DNA of 64,000 nt from RGZA01 sp964568585 (GCA_964568585.1 CAZMQI010000001.1:62001-126000), one strand, 5' to 3'. Shown: positions 26,905 to 35,449, counted from the first letter of the stretch. Translations and numbers: made by a program. The notes: a model not told the origin generated them from the letters alone.

Positions 26905-27549
26905 ATGTGCGCCCAACAAATCCCGTTTGCATTGCCTATTGATCCCAGCATGGGGGAAGATGATTTCCTCATCACGCCCAGCAATCAAACCGCTACAACC
27001 CAATTAAACAGCGACGCCCCAACCCTGCTGTTAGGGCCAAAAGGCACAGGCAAAAGCCATTTAGCGCGCATCTGGCAAAAACGCCGCAAAGCAATCATGT
27101 TCGATACCACACGCACCAATATCGGCACATTGTCACAAGCCGTATTATGGGAAGATGCTGATAGAAACAATTGGAATGCAGAAAATCAGGAAGCTGCGTT
27201 TCATCTTCTCAACACCGTAAAAGAAAAAAAACTTCCGCTGTTGATTACAGCAACCAAACCACCTGCCCAGTGGGGTTTAACGCTGGCTGATGTGCGTTCA
27301 CGTTTACTTGCCATCCATGTTGCAACGATTGATATGCCCGATGATGCATTGGTCGCCGGCCTATTGCTGAAGCATTTCAAAGACAGGCAATTACGCGTAA
27401 GCGAAGATGTGCTGAGCTATATCATCCCGCGCATCGCACGCGACGGCGCGGTGATCGAAGACACCGTGAAACAACTGGATGAATTATCGCTGGCAAATAA
27501 CCGTGCAATTACCATTCCGTTGATTAAAAAAGTATTAGAAACAGCTTAA
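26905..27549 (+). CDS. hda: DnaA-related ATPase (Hda/HdaA-like)
   Basis: 214 residues resembling the AAA+ domain of DnaA without the DNA-binding domain. The N-terminus has a clamp-binding-like QIPFALP, then Walker A GPKGTGKSHLAR; the lid region (IARDGAVIEDTVKQLDELS) is typical of Hda. In alphaproteobacteria HdaA with the beta clamp stimulates ATP hydrolysis by DnaA to prevent re-initiation. It follows the AI-2E permease by 3 bp and overlaps the stop of the convergent CobW gene by 4 bases. Confidence 0.85.
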   Translation: MCAQQIPFALPIDPSMGEDDFLITPSNQTATTQLNSDAPTLLLGPKGTGKSHLARIWQKRRKAIMFDTTRTNIGTLSQAVLWEDADRNNWNAENQEAAFHLLNTVKEKKLPLLITATKPPAQWGLTLADVRSRLLAIHVATIDMPDDALVAGLLLKHFKDRQLRVSEDVLSYIIPRIARDGAVIEDTVKQLDELSLANNRAITIPLIKKVLETA

Positions 27550-28574
27550 GCCGCACACGCCGCAAAGCCTTGCTGCAAATCTTCCACCGGCAAATCACGG
27601 CCAATAAACACCAGACGGCTATGCTTACTCTCGTTAGCCTTCCATGGGCGCTGGAAACCGCCTTCCTTCACCATATGCACAGCTTGGAATACAAAACGGT
27701 CGGACTGTCCATTCAAGTTCAGAATACCCTTTGAACGAAGGATATTTTGGCCATGATTAGCAAGGACATCGCTGATCCAGCCATCAAACTTATCGGTATC
27801 GAGCGGTTTGTCGCTACTTAATGAAATGCTGCTGATACCTTCATAATGCGGTGCATGGTCGTGATGGTGGTCATGTCCGCAATGTTCATCATGAACATGA
27901 TGCGGGTCATGCGAATAATCGCATAGAAAATGCGGGTCCGCTTCCAGAATGCGCTCCAAATCGAATGCACCGCGATTCAGGACTTTATCGAGTGCAATAT
28001 TCGAACGTTCCGTATGATAAATCGGCGCAAAGCGATTGATGATTTTGATGGTTTTTTCAAGTTCGGATAATGCCTTGGCATCCACCAAATCGGTTTTATT
28101 AAGCAAGATGACATCAGCAAAAGCGATTTGTTCAACCGCTTCACGGCTATCATTCAAACGTGCGGATAGATGCTTGGCATCCACAACAGTCACAACGGCA
28201 TCCAGTTTCGTGCGGCGTGCCACGTCTTCATCAACAAAGAATGTTTGAGCAACCGGTGCAGGGTCGGCAAGGCCTGTGGTTTCCACGATGATGCCATCAA
28301 AGCTGCCCTTACGTTTCATCAAATTACTGATGATGCGGATAAGATCGCCGCGCACTGTGCAGCAGATGCAACCGTTATTCATTTCGAATACTTCTTCATC
28401 GCTATCGACAATCAAATCATTATCGATACCGATTTCACCGAACTCGTTCACTATCACAGCATATTTTTTGCCGTGCGGCTCTGACAAAATGCGATTGAGC
28501 AAGGTGGTTTTACCTGCACCCAGATAACCAGTGAGTACGGTGACGGGTATTTTTTGTTCCATTTTTTGTTCCAC
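27546..28574 (-). CDS. CobW/COG0523 family GTP-binding metallochaperone
   Basis: 342 residues: GTPase G1 GYLGAGKTTLLNRIL, metal motif Cys-Ile-Cys-Cys (NNGCICCTVRGDL), G4 NKTD, and a C-terminal CobW_C domain. A His-rich segment between the domains (HHVHDEHCGHDHHHDHA, about residues 227-243) suggests zinc or cobalt binding. Related proteins insert metals into enzymes under scarcity; the client protein is unknown. I saw no clear Zur operator in the 27-bp gap before divergent galE. The start could also be the second Met (28562). Confidence 0.9.
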   Translation of the reverse strand: MEQKMEQKIPVTVLTGYLGAGKTTLLNRILSEPHGKKYAVIVNEFGEIGIDNDLIVDSDEEVFEMNNGCICCTVRGDLIRIISNLMKRKGSFDGIIVETTGLADPAPVAQTFFVDEDVARRTKLDAVVTVVDAKHLSARLNDSREAVEQIAFADVILLNKTDLVDAKALSELEKTIKIINRFAPIYHTERSNIALDKVLNRGAFDLERILEADPHFLCDYSHDPHHVHDEHCGHDHHHDHAPHYEGISSISLSSDKPLDTDKFDGWISDVLANHGQNILRSKGILNLNGQSDRFVFQAVHMVKEGGFQRPWKANESKHSRLVFIGRDLPVEDLQQGFAACAA

Positions 28575-28664
28575 GGGGAATGCTCATCTTTAATATAGAT
28601 TATGTGGGTTCTTTCTCATACAATCCGCTCATTAAGTCTAGTGTTATCAGAAAGCTTTTCAACC

Positions 28665-29762
28665 ATGTCCGTTTCAAATGCGTCCAAAAACATACTGGTT
28701 GCGGGCGGTGCTGGTTATATTGGCAGTCATTTTTGCAAACTGGCCGCTGAAAAGGGCTATACCCCCATCACCATCGATCGCCTGACAAGCCCCTCCCCGC
28801 GCGTTGAAAGCTGGCGGCGCTCTGCTGTGCAATGGGGGCCACTGGAAATTGCCGATATTGGTGATGAGCAGACCGTTGAGAACATTCTGCTTAAATACAA
28901 CCCTATTGCTGTCATTTGTTTTGCAGCTTTGATTGAAGTTGCTGAATCCGTCGCCAATCCTGATATGTATTGGGACAATAATTTTTACAAGACGATGCGT
29001 TTCTTCAAAACACTTGAACGCAACAACATACGTAATATCGTTTTTTCTTCCACCGCTGCTGTATATGGCAATCCGGCCAAGCCAGATGCGCTAGTTGAAG
29101 GTGATATACTATCCCCCATCAACCCTTATGGCATGACCAAACTGTCGTGCGAGATTGCGTTACAGGGCTTGCACAAACACAACAAAGCATCCGATACCTT
29201 TGTAAATGAACTGAAACACCGCGCTTCAAAAATGGATGGTGCCAATTTTGATGCGCCGCTTTTTTCAAATTTGAACAGTGTTGTTTTTCGCTACTTCAAT
29301 GCAGCTGGAGCAGATGAAAGCACGTTGATTGGCGAAATACATGAACCCGAAACGCATTTAGTTGCCAATGCCGTTCTTGCCGCGCAAGACGCACGTGGGA
29401 AACCATTCACTTTAAATGGGTCAGATTATCCAACACCGGATGGCACATGCGTGCGTGATTATGTACATGTGAATGATTTAGCTACCGCACATATTCAGGG
29501 CCTTGAATATCTCATCGCTGGCGGCGCAAGCGATGTATTCAACCTTGGCACTGGCAAGGGATATAGCGTGAAGCAAGTGATAGATGGTGTTAAGAACACA
29601 TGCGGGAACTTTATAGTGAATGAAGGCCCGCGCCGCGAAGGTGATCCTGCATTTCTGGTTGCCGATGCCAGCAAGGCGGAACGCGTCTTGGGCTGGAAGC
29701 CTACGCGCAATCTAGAGACGATTGTTAAAAGCGCTGCCGCTTTCCATAGTAAGCATGGCTAA
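28665..29762 (+). CDS. galE: UDP-glucose 4-epimerase
   Basis: Interconverts UDP-glucose and UDP-galactose for surface polysaccharides. 365 residues from the ATG at 28665 (MSVSNASKNILVAGGAGYIGS). NAD-binding GGAGYIG (14-20), catalytic Ser129 region (FSSTAAVYG) and Tyr155-x3-Lys159 (PYGMTK) are in place, with VFRYFNAAGAD and the C-terminal VFNLGTGKGYSVKQVI. A stretch of about 25 residues (FVNELKHRASKMDGANFDAP) looks like an insertion relative to typical GalE. Confidence 0.93.
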   Translation: MSVSNASKNILVAGGAGYIGSHFCKLAAEKGYTPITIDRLTSPSPRVESWRRSAVQWGPLEIADIGDEQTVENILLKYNPIAVICFAALIEVAESVANPDMYWDNNFYKTMRFFKTLERNNIRNIVFSSTAAVYGNPAKPDALVEGDILSPINPYGMTKLSCEIALQGLHKHNKASDTFVNELKHRASKMDGANFDAPLFSNLNSVVFRYFNAAGADESTLIGEIHEPETHLVANAVLAAQDARGKPFTLNGSDYPTPDGTCVRDYVHVNDLATAHIQGLEYLIAGGASDVFNLGTGKGYSVKQVIDGVKNTCGNFIVNEGPRREGDPAFLVADASKAERVLGWKPTRNLETIVKSAAAFHSKHG

Positions 29763-29774
29763 GGGCAAACACCG

Positions 29775-30443
29775 CTAAGCGACTTCTTGCTTGTTATCTT
29801 GGCCGTAATACATCACGCCGATTTTGATATTTTCTTCCCCGTGTTCGCGGCGACGTTTATTCGTATCGCGCAAGCTGTAGATACACCCGCAATATTCCTG
29901 CTGGTAGAAATGCTCGCGCTTTGAAATATCAATCATGCGTTCTGCCCCACCGCCTTTGCGCCAGTTATAATCCCAGTAGGAAAGGTTTTCGTAACGTGAA
30001 GCTGCACGGTGCCCACAATCGTTGATCTGCTTCATATCTTTCCAACGCGATATACCAAGGCATGACACAAACAGATTAAACCCATGTTCATGTGCATAGA
30101 GCGCAGTGCGTTCAAACCGCATATCGAAGCATTCCGTGCAACGCTTGCCCTTTTCCTTTTCCCATTCCATGCCCTTCACTCGTGCGAACCAGTTATCGCT
30201 ATCGTAATCGGCATCAATGAACGGGATATTCATTTTTTCGGCAAAGCGGATGTTTTCTGCCTTACGCAACTCATATTCTTCGCGCGGGTGGATATTGGGA
30301 TTATAAAAATAGATGGTTAAATCAAGGCCGCTGGCCAGCATCGCTTCCATCACTTCGCCTGAACATGGCGCGCAGCATGAATGCAGCAGCACTTTATCAG
30401 TGCCGCTTGGAACAGGCAGTTTCATGCGTTCAGATGTGCTCAT
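29775..30443 (-). CDS. queH: Epoxyqueuosine reductase QueH
   Basis: Last step of queuosine tRNA modification: reduces epoxyqueuosine to queuosine. 222 residues from the ATG at 30443 (MSTSERMKL); the frame extends further upstream, but inside ogt. QueH hallmarks: LLHSCCAPCSGEV, the RCTECFDMR motif, FVSCLGISRWKDM, and YCGCIYS near the end; these Cys bind an iron-sulfur cluster and a second metal. QueH replaces the cobalamin enzyme QueG. The start overlaps the ogt stop by 14 bases. The other queuosine genes lie at 37535-39964. Confidence 0.93.
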   Translation of the reverse strand: MSTSERMKLPVPSGTDKVLLHSCCAPCSGEVMEAMLASGLDLTIYFYNPNIHPREEYELRKAENIRFAEKMNIPFIDADYDSDNWFARVKGMEWEKEKGKRCTECFDMRFERTALYAHEHGFNLFVSCLGISRWKDMKQINDCGHRAASRYENLSYWDYNWRKGGGAERMIDISKREHFYQQEYCGCIYSLRDTNKRRREHGEENIKIGVMYYGQDNKQEVA

Positions 30444-30972
30444 CACGTTCCGCTTCCAGTGACAATAAATAACGTTTCTTGGAAAGCCCGCCAGTGTAAC
30501 CACCAATCGACCCATCATTACCGATCACACGGTGACACGGCACCACGATACATAACGGGTTCTTTCCATTGGCAGTCCCCACCGCACGGCAAGCCTTGGG
30601 GTTACCAATCATCACCGCGATATCTTTATAGCTGGCGGTTTTGCCAAATGGAATTTTGGATAATGCCTTCCATACTTTTTTCTGGAATAATGTACCGTTC
30701 ACTTCAAGTGGCACATCAAATGCGCTCAGCTTTCCTTTGAAATACTTTCCCAATTGCTGCTTTGCTTTGTTCAAAACAGCATCTCTGGCACCGGCAGCCA
30801 ATTCCGTTTTATTCGCCAAAGGCTGGTCAGAAATACGGATTGCGGTCAGAGCATTGCCATTTCCGTAGAGGGTCAAGGTGCCCAAAGGACTGTCCATGAC
30901 GGCCGCAGCAGTAGCCGACTTAGCCGATGAGTTGACCATCCGTTTTGCTAGCCTTTTCATTGCTTTTGCCAT
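30430..30972 (-). CDS. ogt: Methylated-DNA--protein-cysteine methyltransferase
   Basis: Suicide repair of O6-alkylguanine in DNA. 180 residues with the acceptor Cys146 in VVPCHRVIGNDGSIGGYTGG and the DNA-binding helix-turn-helix just before it (TASYKDIAVMIGNPKACRAVG). A basic N-terminal extension of about 25 residues precedes the family core. It forms an overlapping pair with queH on the minus strand. Confidence 0.95.
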   Translation of the reverse strand: MAKAMKRLAKRMVNSSAKSATAAAVMDSPLGTLTLYGNGNALTAIRISDQPLANKTELAAGARDAVLNKAKQQLGKYFKGKLSAFDVPLEVNGTLFQKKVWKALSKIPFGKTASYKDIAVMIGNPKACRAVGTANGKNPLCIVVPCHRVIGNDGSIGGYTGGLSKKRYLLSLEAERDEHI

Positions 30973-31142
30973 AGTTTCCCTCCCGAATTTATGTGTAACT
31001 TATGCCAGAATCCTAATGCAATTACACTCCAAATTCATGGGATTAGCGAATAGGCTTGCCAGATATTAGCAAATTGGGGTAAAAGACCACTCACGTTTGC
31101 CTAACGACTACCGCTCAGATACACCTATCTTGCGCTACGACT

Positions 31143-31172
31143 TTGACAAACTTTTGGAGCACTTGCTCTTAA
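31143..31172 (+). promoter_or_regulatory. Candidate cspA promoter
   Basis: TTGACA (31143-31148) with an 18-bp spacer to TCTTAA (31167-31172). The predicted leader of about 27 nt is short compared with the long thermosensor leader of E. coli cspA. The rest of the 233-bp ogt-cspA gap shows nothing further. Confidence 0.5.
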
Positions 31173-31205
31173 AGCAAAACTAAACTGGCAAGAAGGAGTA
31201 TCACT

Positions 31206-31409
31206 ATGCCATCAGGTACCGTAAAATGGTTCAACGCCCAAAAGGGTTATGGATTTATCACACCAGACGAAGGTGGCCGCGACGTGTTTGTTCACGTTAC
31301 CGCTGTTGAACGCGCTGGCATGGATGGTCTTCGCGAAGGTCAAAAGATTTCATACGAAATCGCGACACAAAAAGGCAAAGAATCAGCTGTTAATCTTAAA
31401 GCTGTTTAA
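31206..31409 (+). CDS. cspA: Cold shock protein
   Basis: 67-residue single cold-shock domain that binds single-stranded RNA/DNA. RNP1 is KGYGFI, RNP2 is VFVHVT, and the N-terminus is GTVKWFN. A strong AAGGAG ribosome site lies 6 bases upstream, and a strong terminator follows within 25 bp. Length and motifs are standard. Confidence 0.97.
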   Translation: MPSGTVKWFNAQKGYGFITPDEGGRDVFVHVTAVERAGMDGLREGQKISYEIATQKGKESAVNLKAV

Positions 31410-31432
31410 GCCTTTAGACGAATTTCTGATAA

Positions 31433-31466
31433 ACTCCTCGGAACTTAAATTCCGGGGAGTTTTTTT
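31433..31466 (+). terminator. cspA terminator that also holds the ribosome site of the next gene
   Basis: ACTCCTCGGAA (31434-31444... arm) pairs with TTCCGGGGAGT, 11 bp with one G-U pair, followed by seven T (31460-31466). The next gene starts at the following base, and its only ribosome site, GGGGAG (31454-31459), lies in the 3' arm. Confidence 0.85.
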
Positions 31467-31838
31467 ATGTCCAAACGAAAACTATTAAAATTCGAGCATA
31501 AAGACGACCCCCTTCTTCCGCAGGAGCTTTGGATTAAGCGCGTCGTTAATACGGTTTGGCTGACATTACTGGTCATTGCTGTTTCGCTCGCTATCGGGGT
31601 TACAGGCTACCATTTCATTTCCGGCCTGCCATGGATCGATGCGATTTTGGAAGCATCGATGATTTTGGGTGGCATGGGCGCCATAGCACCCATGACTACT
31701 GATGCCGCAAAATTATTCGCCTCTGCTTACGCGCTCATGAGCGGGCTTATCATCATCACGACCACTGGCCTTTTACTTGCGCCGTTCCTGCATCGCATGA
31801 TGCACCACTTCCATGCAGATGATGGAAACGATAAATGA
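31467..31838 (+). CDS. Small membrane protein, two-helix ion-channel-like
   Basis: 123 residues. After a 30-residue charged N-terminus come a membrane helix (VWLTLLVIAVSLAIGVTGYHF), a pore-like re-entrant segment (ILEASMILGGMGAIAPMTTDAAKLFASAYALMSG), and a second helix (IIITTTGLLLAPFL). The layout recalls two-TM potassium channels, but the TVGYG filter is replaced by LGGMG, so conduction is doubtful. The ATG directly abuts the cspA terminator T run. The stop overlaps the following methyltransferase start (ATGA), so both are one unit. Confidence 0.7.
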   Translation: MSKRKLLKFEHKDDPLLPQELWIKRVVNTVWLTLLVIAVSLAIGVTGYHFISGLPWIDAILEASMILGGMGAIAPMTTDAAKLFASAYALMSGLIIITTTGLLLAPFLHRMMHHFHADDGNDK

Positions 31839-32434
31839 TTGCACCGCTTAAACTAAACCGCCAAGATACGCTTACAGTTGCTGAATTGAAGGCCGAAGGT
31901 ATTTGGCAGAGCCATTATATATCGGCGATTGGGCTTATCCCGTTATTGCAAAAGCTGGGCCCGAATATCAAAGGCCTCGAAATCGGCGTGTGTCGCGGCG
32001 AGAATATCGCACGCTTTCTTGATGATTGCCCCAATATCGCGCATATCGATGCGGTGGATCCATTCATGGCTTATGACGACCCGAATGGCGGAATGGACCA
32101 AACGATGATGGATACGTTCCACACGCTCACCATCAAAAACTTTTCTGCATATCCGGGACGCGTAACATTGCACCGCATGACGTCGGTTCAGTTCGCACAA
32201 ACGGTTCCGGACAACACGTATGACTACTTATTCATCGATGGTGATCATTCATATGATGCAGTCATCAGCGACATTAAAGCATGGTATCCCAAATTAAAAA
32301 CTGGCGGATTATTCTGCGGGCATGATGTGCTGGTCAAAGATGTGCAGCGCGCGATTGTCGAATTCCGTGATGCAAATGCCATCACCACACCGGTGCAGTT
32401 ATGCAAAAACACCGTCTGGTACTGGCAGAAATAA
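31835..32434 (+). CDS. Class I SAM-dependent methyltransferase
   Basis: 199 residues of the Methyltransf_24-like group. Motif I is GLEIGVCRGENIARFL, the acidic residue after beta-2 is in HIDAVDPF, and motif IV-like YDYLFIDGDHSYDAVISDIKAW is followed by KTGGLFCGHDVL. The substrate is unknown; close relatives act on sugars or small molecules. It overlaps the upstream membrane protein gene by 4 bases. Confidence 0.85.
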   Translation: MIAPLKLNRQDTLTVAELKAEGIWQSHYISAIGLIPLLQKLGPNIKGLEIGVCRGENIARFLDDCPNIAHIDAVDPFMAYDDPNGGMDQTMMDTFHTLTIKNFSAYPGRVTLHRMTSVQFAQTVPDNTYDYLFIDGDHSYDAVISDIKAWYPKLKTGGLFCGHDVLVKDVQRAIVEFRDANAITTPVQLCKNTVWYWQK

Positions 32435-32735
32435 GCTATCTGGAATCGAATTAATCCGGCCCCGTTAAACCTGCGATGCATCACAAAACCTTATAAATTA
32501 AGGGTTTTTAGCATTTCTTTATCAGTTTTCTGTGGATTAAGCAGGTTTCAAAGGCATTTTTCTGCATATTTTTTAGCAACATGCGAAAAATGCTATCGAC
32601 AAAGGCGTTTAAAGCTGCTGAGAATTCATTCGTTCAGATGATTGATTCTGGCGATGCTCAAAAAGCCCCGTTAAAACCTGCACTGAATGAATATTTACCT
32701 ATCACTTCGAACCCTTAAAAACAGGACCCCTGCTC
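32435..32735 (+). promoter_or_regulatory. HU upstream region with direct repeats and a hairpin
   Basis: 300 bp with no assured gene. GCCCCGTTAAACCTGC (32459-32474) recurs as GCCCCGTTAAAACCTGC (32665-32681), differing by one A. Between them GCATTTTTCTGCAT (32554-32567) and ATGCGAAAAATGC (32581-32593) form a 13-bp hairpin with one bulge. A 45-codon frame (32581-32718) lacks a ribosome site and is only a weak candidate. The HU promoter presumably lies here, but I cannot place it. Confidence 0.4.
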
Positions 32736-33035
32736 ATGGCAACTGCAACTCAACCAACCGTTACTCTGAAGCAAATCGCAGCAGAACTTGCTGAAAAGAA
32801 CGATATGCCAAAGAAGACCCTCAACACCCTTATGGAAGGCCTCGTAGCTTCCCTTGTAAAGAACCTCAAGAAGGGCAACCGCGTTCGCATGGCTGGCCTC
32901 GGCATCTTGCAAGTTCGCAAGCGCGCTGCTCGCATGGGCCGCAACCCAGCCACCGGAGAAACCATCTCCATCCCAGCAAAGAAGAAGATCGCTTTCCGCG
33001 CTGCTAAGGAACTTAAAGAAGCAGTTGGCAAGTAA
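32736..33035 (+). CDS. HU-family DNA-binding protein
   Basis: 99-residue nucleoid protein. Typical N-terminal helices (TLKQIAAELAEKNDMPKKTLNTLMEGLVASLVKN) and the DNA-intercalating arm RNPATGE with its Pro, ending in FRAAKELKEAV. It is slightly extended at the N-terminus relative to HU (about 90 residues). The ribosome site is CAGGA. A strong terminator follows at 33074. Confidence 0.93.
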   Translation: MATATQPTVTLKQIAAELAEKNDMPKKTLNTLMEGLVASLVKNLKKGNRVRMAGLGILQVRKRAARMGRNPATGETISIPAKKKIAFRAAKELKEAVGK

Positions 33036-33073
33036 TTGCTGATAATTATACGCGTTATCGCGGAATAATGAAC

Positions 33074-33104
33074 AAAACCCACCCTTTACGGGGTGGGTTT
33101 TTTG
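33074..33104 (+). terminator. Terminator of the HU gene
   Basis: AACCCACCC and GGGTGGGTT form a 9-bp stem with a TTTACG loop, followed by TTTTT. Confidence 0.92.
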
Positions 33105-33243
33105 TTGCGCTTTTAATAGGCAGAGTTTATAAGAGCTTCATTGTTTGACTTAGATGACCGCCTATTTCTGTTACTAGATGCTGTGCTGTCCCCTTATGCA
33201 AACCTGAGCCATTAAGTCTAGCCAAGTGTTAGCGGGTTCGTGG

Positions 33244-33265
33244 GGGTACCCAAGATGGGTTACCC
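33244..33265 (+). promoter_or_regulatory. Leader hairpin upstream of the RhlE-type helicase
   Basis: GGGTACCCA and TGGGTTACCC pair with a single T bulge around an AGA loop, ending 37 bases before the helicase ATG. It lies in a gene-free stretch (33105-33302) that otherwise shows nothing. There is no T run, so it is not a terminator; a 5'-UTR stability or control element is possible. Confidence 0.45.
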
Positions 33266-33302
33266 GGACACACAAAATACACTACTTAACAGAAAGACTC
33301 TC

Positions 33303-35426
33303 ATGTCCTCCTTTAAAGACTTTGCGATACCGCAAGCACTCCAACACGCCATCGAAAAACTGAACTACACCGTGGCAACGCCTATTCAGGCCGAAGCCAT
33401 CCCCCCTGCCCTTGAAGGCAAGGATATTCTGGGAACGGCGCAAACCGGTACCGGTAAGACGGCTGCATTCGCTATCCCGATGATTGCAAAATTATTGGCC
33501 AACCATACCGCAACTGCCATCGTGCTGTTGCCAACCCGCGAGCTCGCGGCGCAGGTAGAAAAAGCCGTGATTGAATTATCCGCTGGCTCGAAACTTGTCA
33601 GCGCGTTGCTGATTGGTGGCGATTCCATGGGCAAGCAACTTAACCAACTGCAAAAAAAACCACGCATCATCATCGGCACACCTGGCCGTGTAAACGACCA
33701 TTTGAAACGCGGCACGCTTAAACTGTCCCACGCCGAAGTATTGGTGCTTGATGAAACCGATCGCATGCTGGATATGGGTTTTGGCATTCAAATCGAAACC
33801 ATCATCGAAAAAATGCCAAAACAACGCCAAACTTTGATGTTCTCAGCAACAATGCCGAGCGAAATCGTCAAGCTGGCTGGCCGTTATTTGAACCATCCCG
33901 TACGTATTTCAATGGGCGAAACCAACCAAACCGCAACCAATGTGGAATTAAAGGTTGTTGAAACCGAAGATGGCAAGAAATACGAACACCTCATCCGCGA
34001 ACTTGGCGAACGCAATGGCAGCGTCATCATTTTCGTGAAGACCAAATACGGTGCAGACCGTTTAGCCAAACGTTTGCGCGGCGATGACCATGAATCCGAT
34101 GCATTGCATGGCGATTTGCGTCAACACAAGCGCGACAAAGTAACCAAGGCATTCCGTGACCAGAAATACCGCATCTTGGTTGCAACCGACGTTGCAGCAC
34201 GCGGTTTGGATATTCCGCACATCGAACACGTCATCAATTACGATTTGCCACAAGCACCTGAAGATTTCATTCACCGCATCGGTCGTACTGGCCGCGCGGG
34301 CGCAAAGGGACAAGCCGTTAGCTTTGTTGCACCTTCTGAATCACGCAAATGGTTCGCGATTGAACGTTTGCTTGACCCAAATAAGAAATCTCAAGGCAAG
34401 TCAGCATCCGGTAGCTACGAAAAGCGTGGCGGCGGCGGTGAAGGTTACAAGGGCGGCTATAAAGGACGTGGCGGTTCAGGCCGTAAATCCTTTGGTGACC
34501 GCAAGCCATTTGGTGACAAGAAGCGTTTTGGCAGCGATGATAGACGTGATGATCGCGCTCCACGTAGCGATGACGCGCCACGTGATTACGCAAAAAAGCG
34601 CGATTTCGTGAAGAAAGACTATGTAAACAAGTCTGATGACATCCGCGAAAGCGCAGACCCACGCCCATTTGCAAAGAAGCCATTCAACAAAGAACGTAGC
34701 TTCGACCGTGCCGACCACCCGGAACGTGATGACCGTGAACGTAAGCCATTTGGCGAACGTAAATCCTTTGGTGATAAGAAGTCCTTTGGCGAAAAGAAAC
34801 CTTTTGGTAAAAAACCATTTCGTAAAGATGGCGAGTTTGATTCCATCAAACGTGAAGGCGGAGAACGCAAGCCGTACGGCGACAAGAATAAGCCTTTCGG
34901 CAAGAAACCGTTCAACAAGGAACGTAGCTTTGGCAATGATGGCGAACGCAAATCCTTTGGCGACAAGCCATTCGGTAAAAAGCCATTTAATAAAGAACGC
35001 AGCTTCGATCGCGCAGACCGCCCAGAGCGTGCCGAAGGTGAACGCAAACCGTTCGGCAAAAAGCCATTCAACAAAGAACGCAGCTTTGGTCAAGAAGGTG
35101 AGCGTAAATCCTTTGGCGAACGCAAACCATTCGGCAAGAAGCCATTCGATAAAGAGCGTAGCTTTGGCAATGATAACCGTCGCGGCGACAGCCGCCCCGA
35201 AGGTCGTTCGGAAAACCGTTTTGGTAAATCAGATGGCGGCAAGAAGTCGTTTGGTAAACCATCCTTTGGCAAGCCTTCCTTTGGCGGCAAGCCAGCCTTT
35301 GGCAAGCCTTCCTTTGGCGGCAAGCCAGCCTTTGGTAAGCGCAAGGAAGAAGGCGAAGGCCGCAGTGACAGCCGTGGTGAAAGCCGCAGTGAAAAGCCCC
35401 GCTCCTTCCACAAGAAGCGCGGCTAA
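33303..35426 (+). CDS. rhlE: DEAD-box RNA helicase, RhlE type, with long repetitive tail
   Basis: Unwinds RNA in ribosome assembly or decay. 707 residues from the ATG at 33303 (MSSFKDF). Helicase core: Q motif (ATPIQ, 26-30), Walker A AQTGTGKT (46-53), PTRELA (77-82), GTPGR (125-129), motif II as DETD (150-153) instead of DEAD, SAT (171-173), then VATDVAARGLD and HRIGRTGRAG. From about residue 380 the tail is disordered and repetitive: many KPFGKKPF, NKERSF and RKSFG units, ending in two perfect 33-bp repeats (35268-35333). The tail is basic and aromatic, suited to RNA binding or condensates (inference). Confidence 0.93.
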   Translation: MSSFKDFAIPQALQHAIEKLNYTVATPIQAEAIPPALEGKDILGTAQTGTGKTAAFAIPMIAKLLANHTATAIVLLPTRELAAQVEKAVIELSAGSKLVSALLIGGDSMGKQLNQLQKKPRIIIGTPGRVNDHLKRGTLKLSHAEVLVLDETDRMLDMGFGIQIETIIEKMPKQRQTLMFSATMPSEIVKLAGRYLNHPVRISMGETNQTATNVELKVVETEDGKKYEHLIRELGERNGSVIIFVKTKYGADRLAKRLRGDDHESDALHGDLRQHKRDKVTKAFRDQKYRILVATDVAARGLDIPHIEHVINYDLPQAPEDFIHRIGRTGRAGAKGQAVSFVAPSESRKWFAIERLLDPNKKSQGKSASGSYEKRGGGGEGYKGGYKGRGGSGRKSFGDRKPFGDKKRFGSDDRRDDRAPRSDDAPRDYAKKRDFVKKDYVNKSDDIRESADPRPFAKKPFNKERSFDRADHPERDDRERKPFGERKSFGDKKSFGEKKPFGKKPFRKDGEFDSIKREGGERKPYGDKNKPFGKKPFNKERSFGNDGERKSFGDKPFGKKPFNKERSFDRADRPERAEGERKPFGKKPFNKERSFGQEGERKSFGERKPFGKKPFDKERSFGNDNRRGDSRPEGRSENRFGKSDGGKKSFGKPSFGKPSFGGKPAFGKPSFGGKPAFGKRKEEGEGRSDSRGESRSEKPRSFHKKRG
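35268..35333 (+). repeat. Two perfect 33-bp tandem repeats in the helicase tail
   Basis: Units 35268-35300 and 35301-35333 are identical and each encode GKPSFGGKPAF. They arise within the low-complexity coding region and keep frame. Confidence 0.9.
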
Positions 35427-35449
35427 TACCCCTTAAAATGATATTAAAC

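Noticed and set aside
28575..28664. Zur operator between the CobW gene and galE
   Set aside because: No palindrome with the expected TTATA core was found.
32581..32718. 45-codon open frame before HU
   Set aside because: No ribosome site, and its start forms the 3' arm of a hairpin; kept only as a note in the region entry.
28630..33221. Shared 12-mer CATTAAGTCTAG upstream of galE and the RhlE-type helicase
   Set aside because: In 64 kb many 12-base matches are expected by chance, and the flanks do not align further.
34500..35420. Repeat array resembling a CRISPR or minisatellite
   Set aside because: The repeats are in frame, vary in length and encode the low-complexity tail of the helicase; there are no regular spacers.
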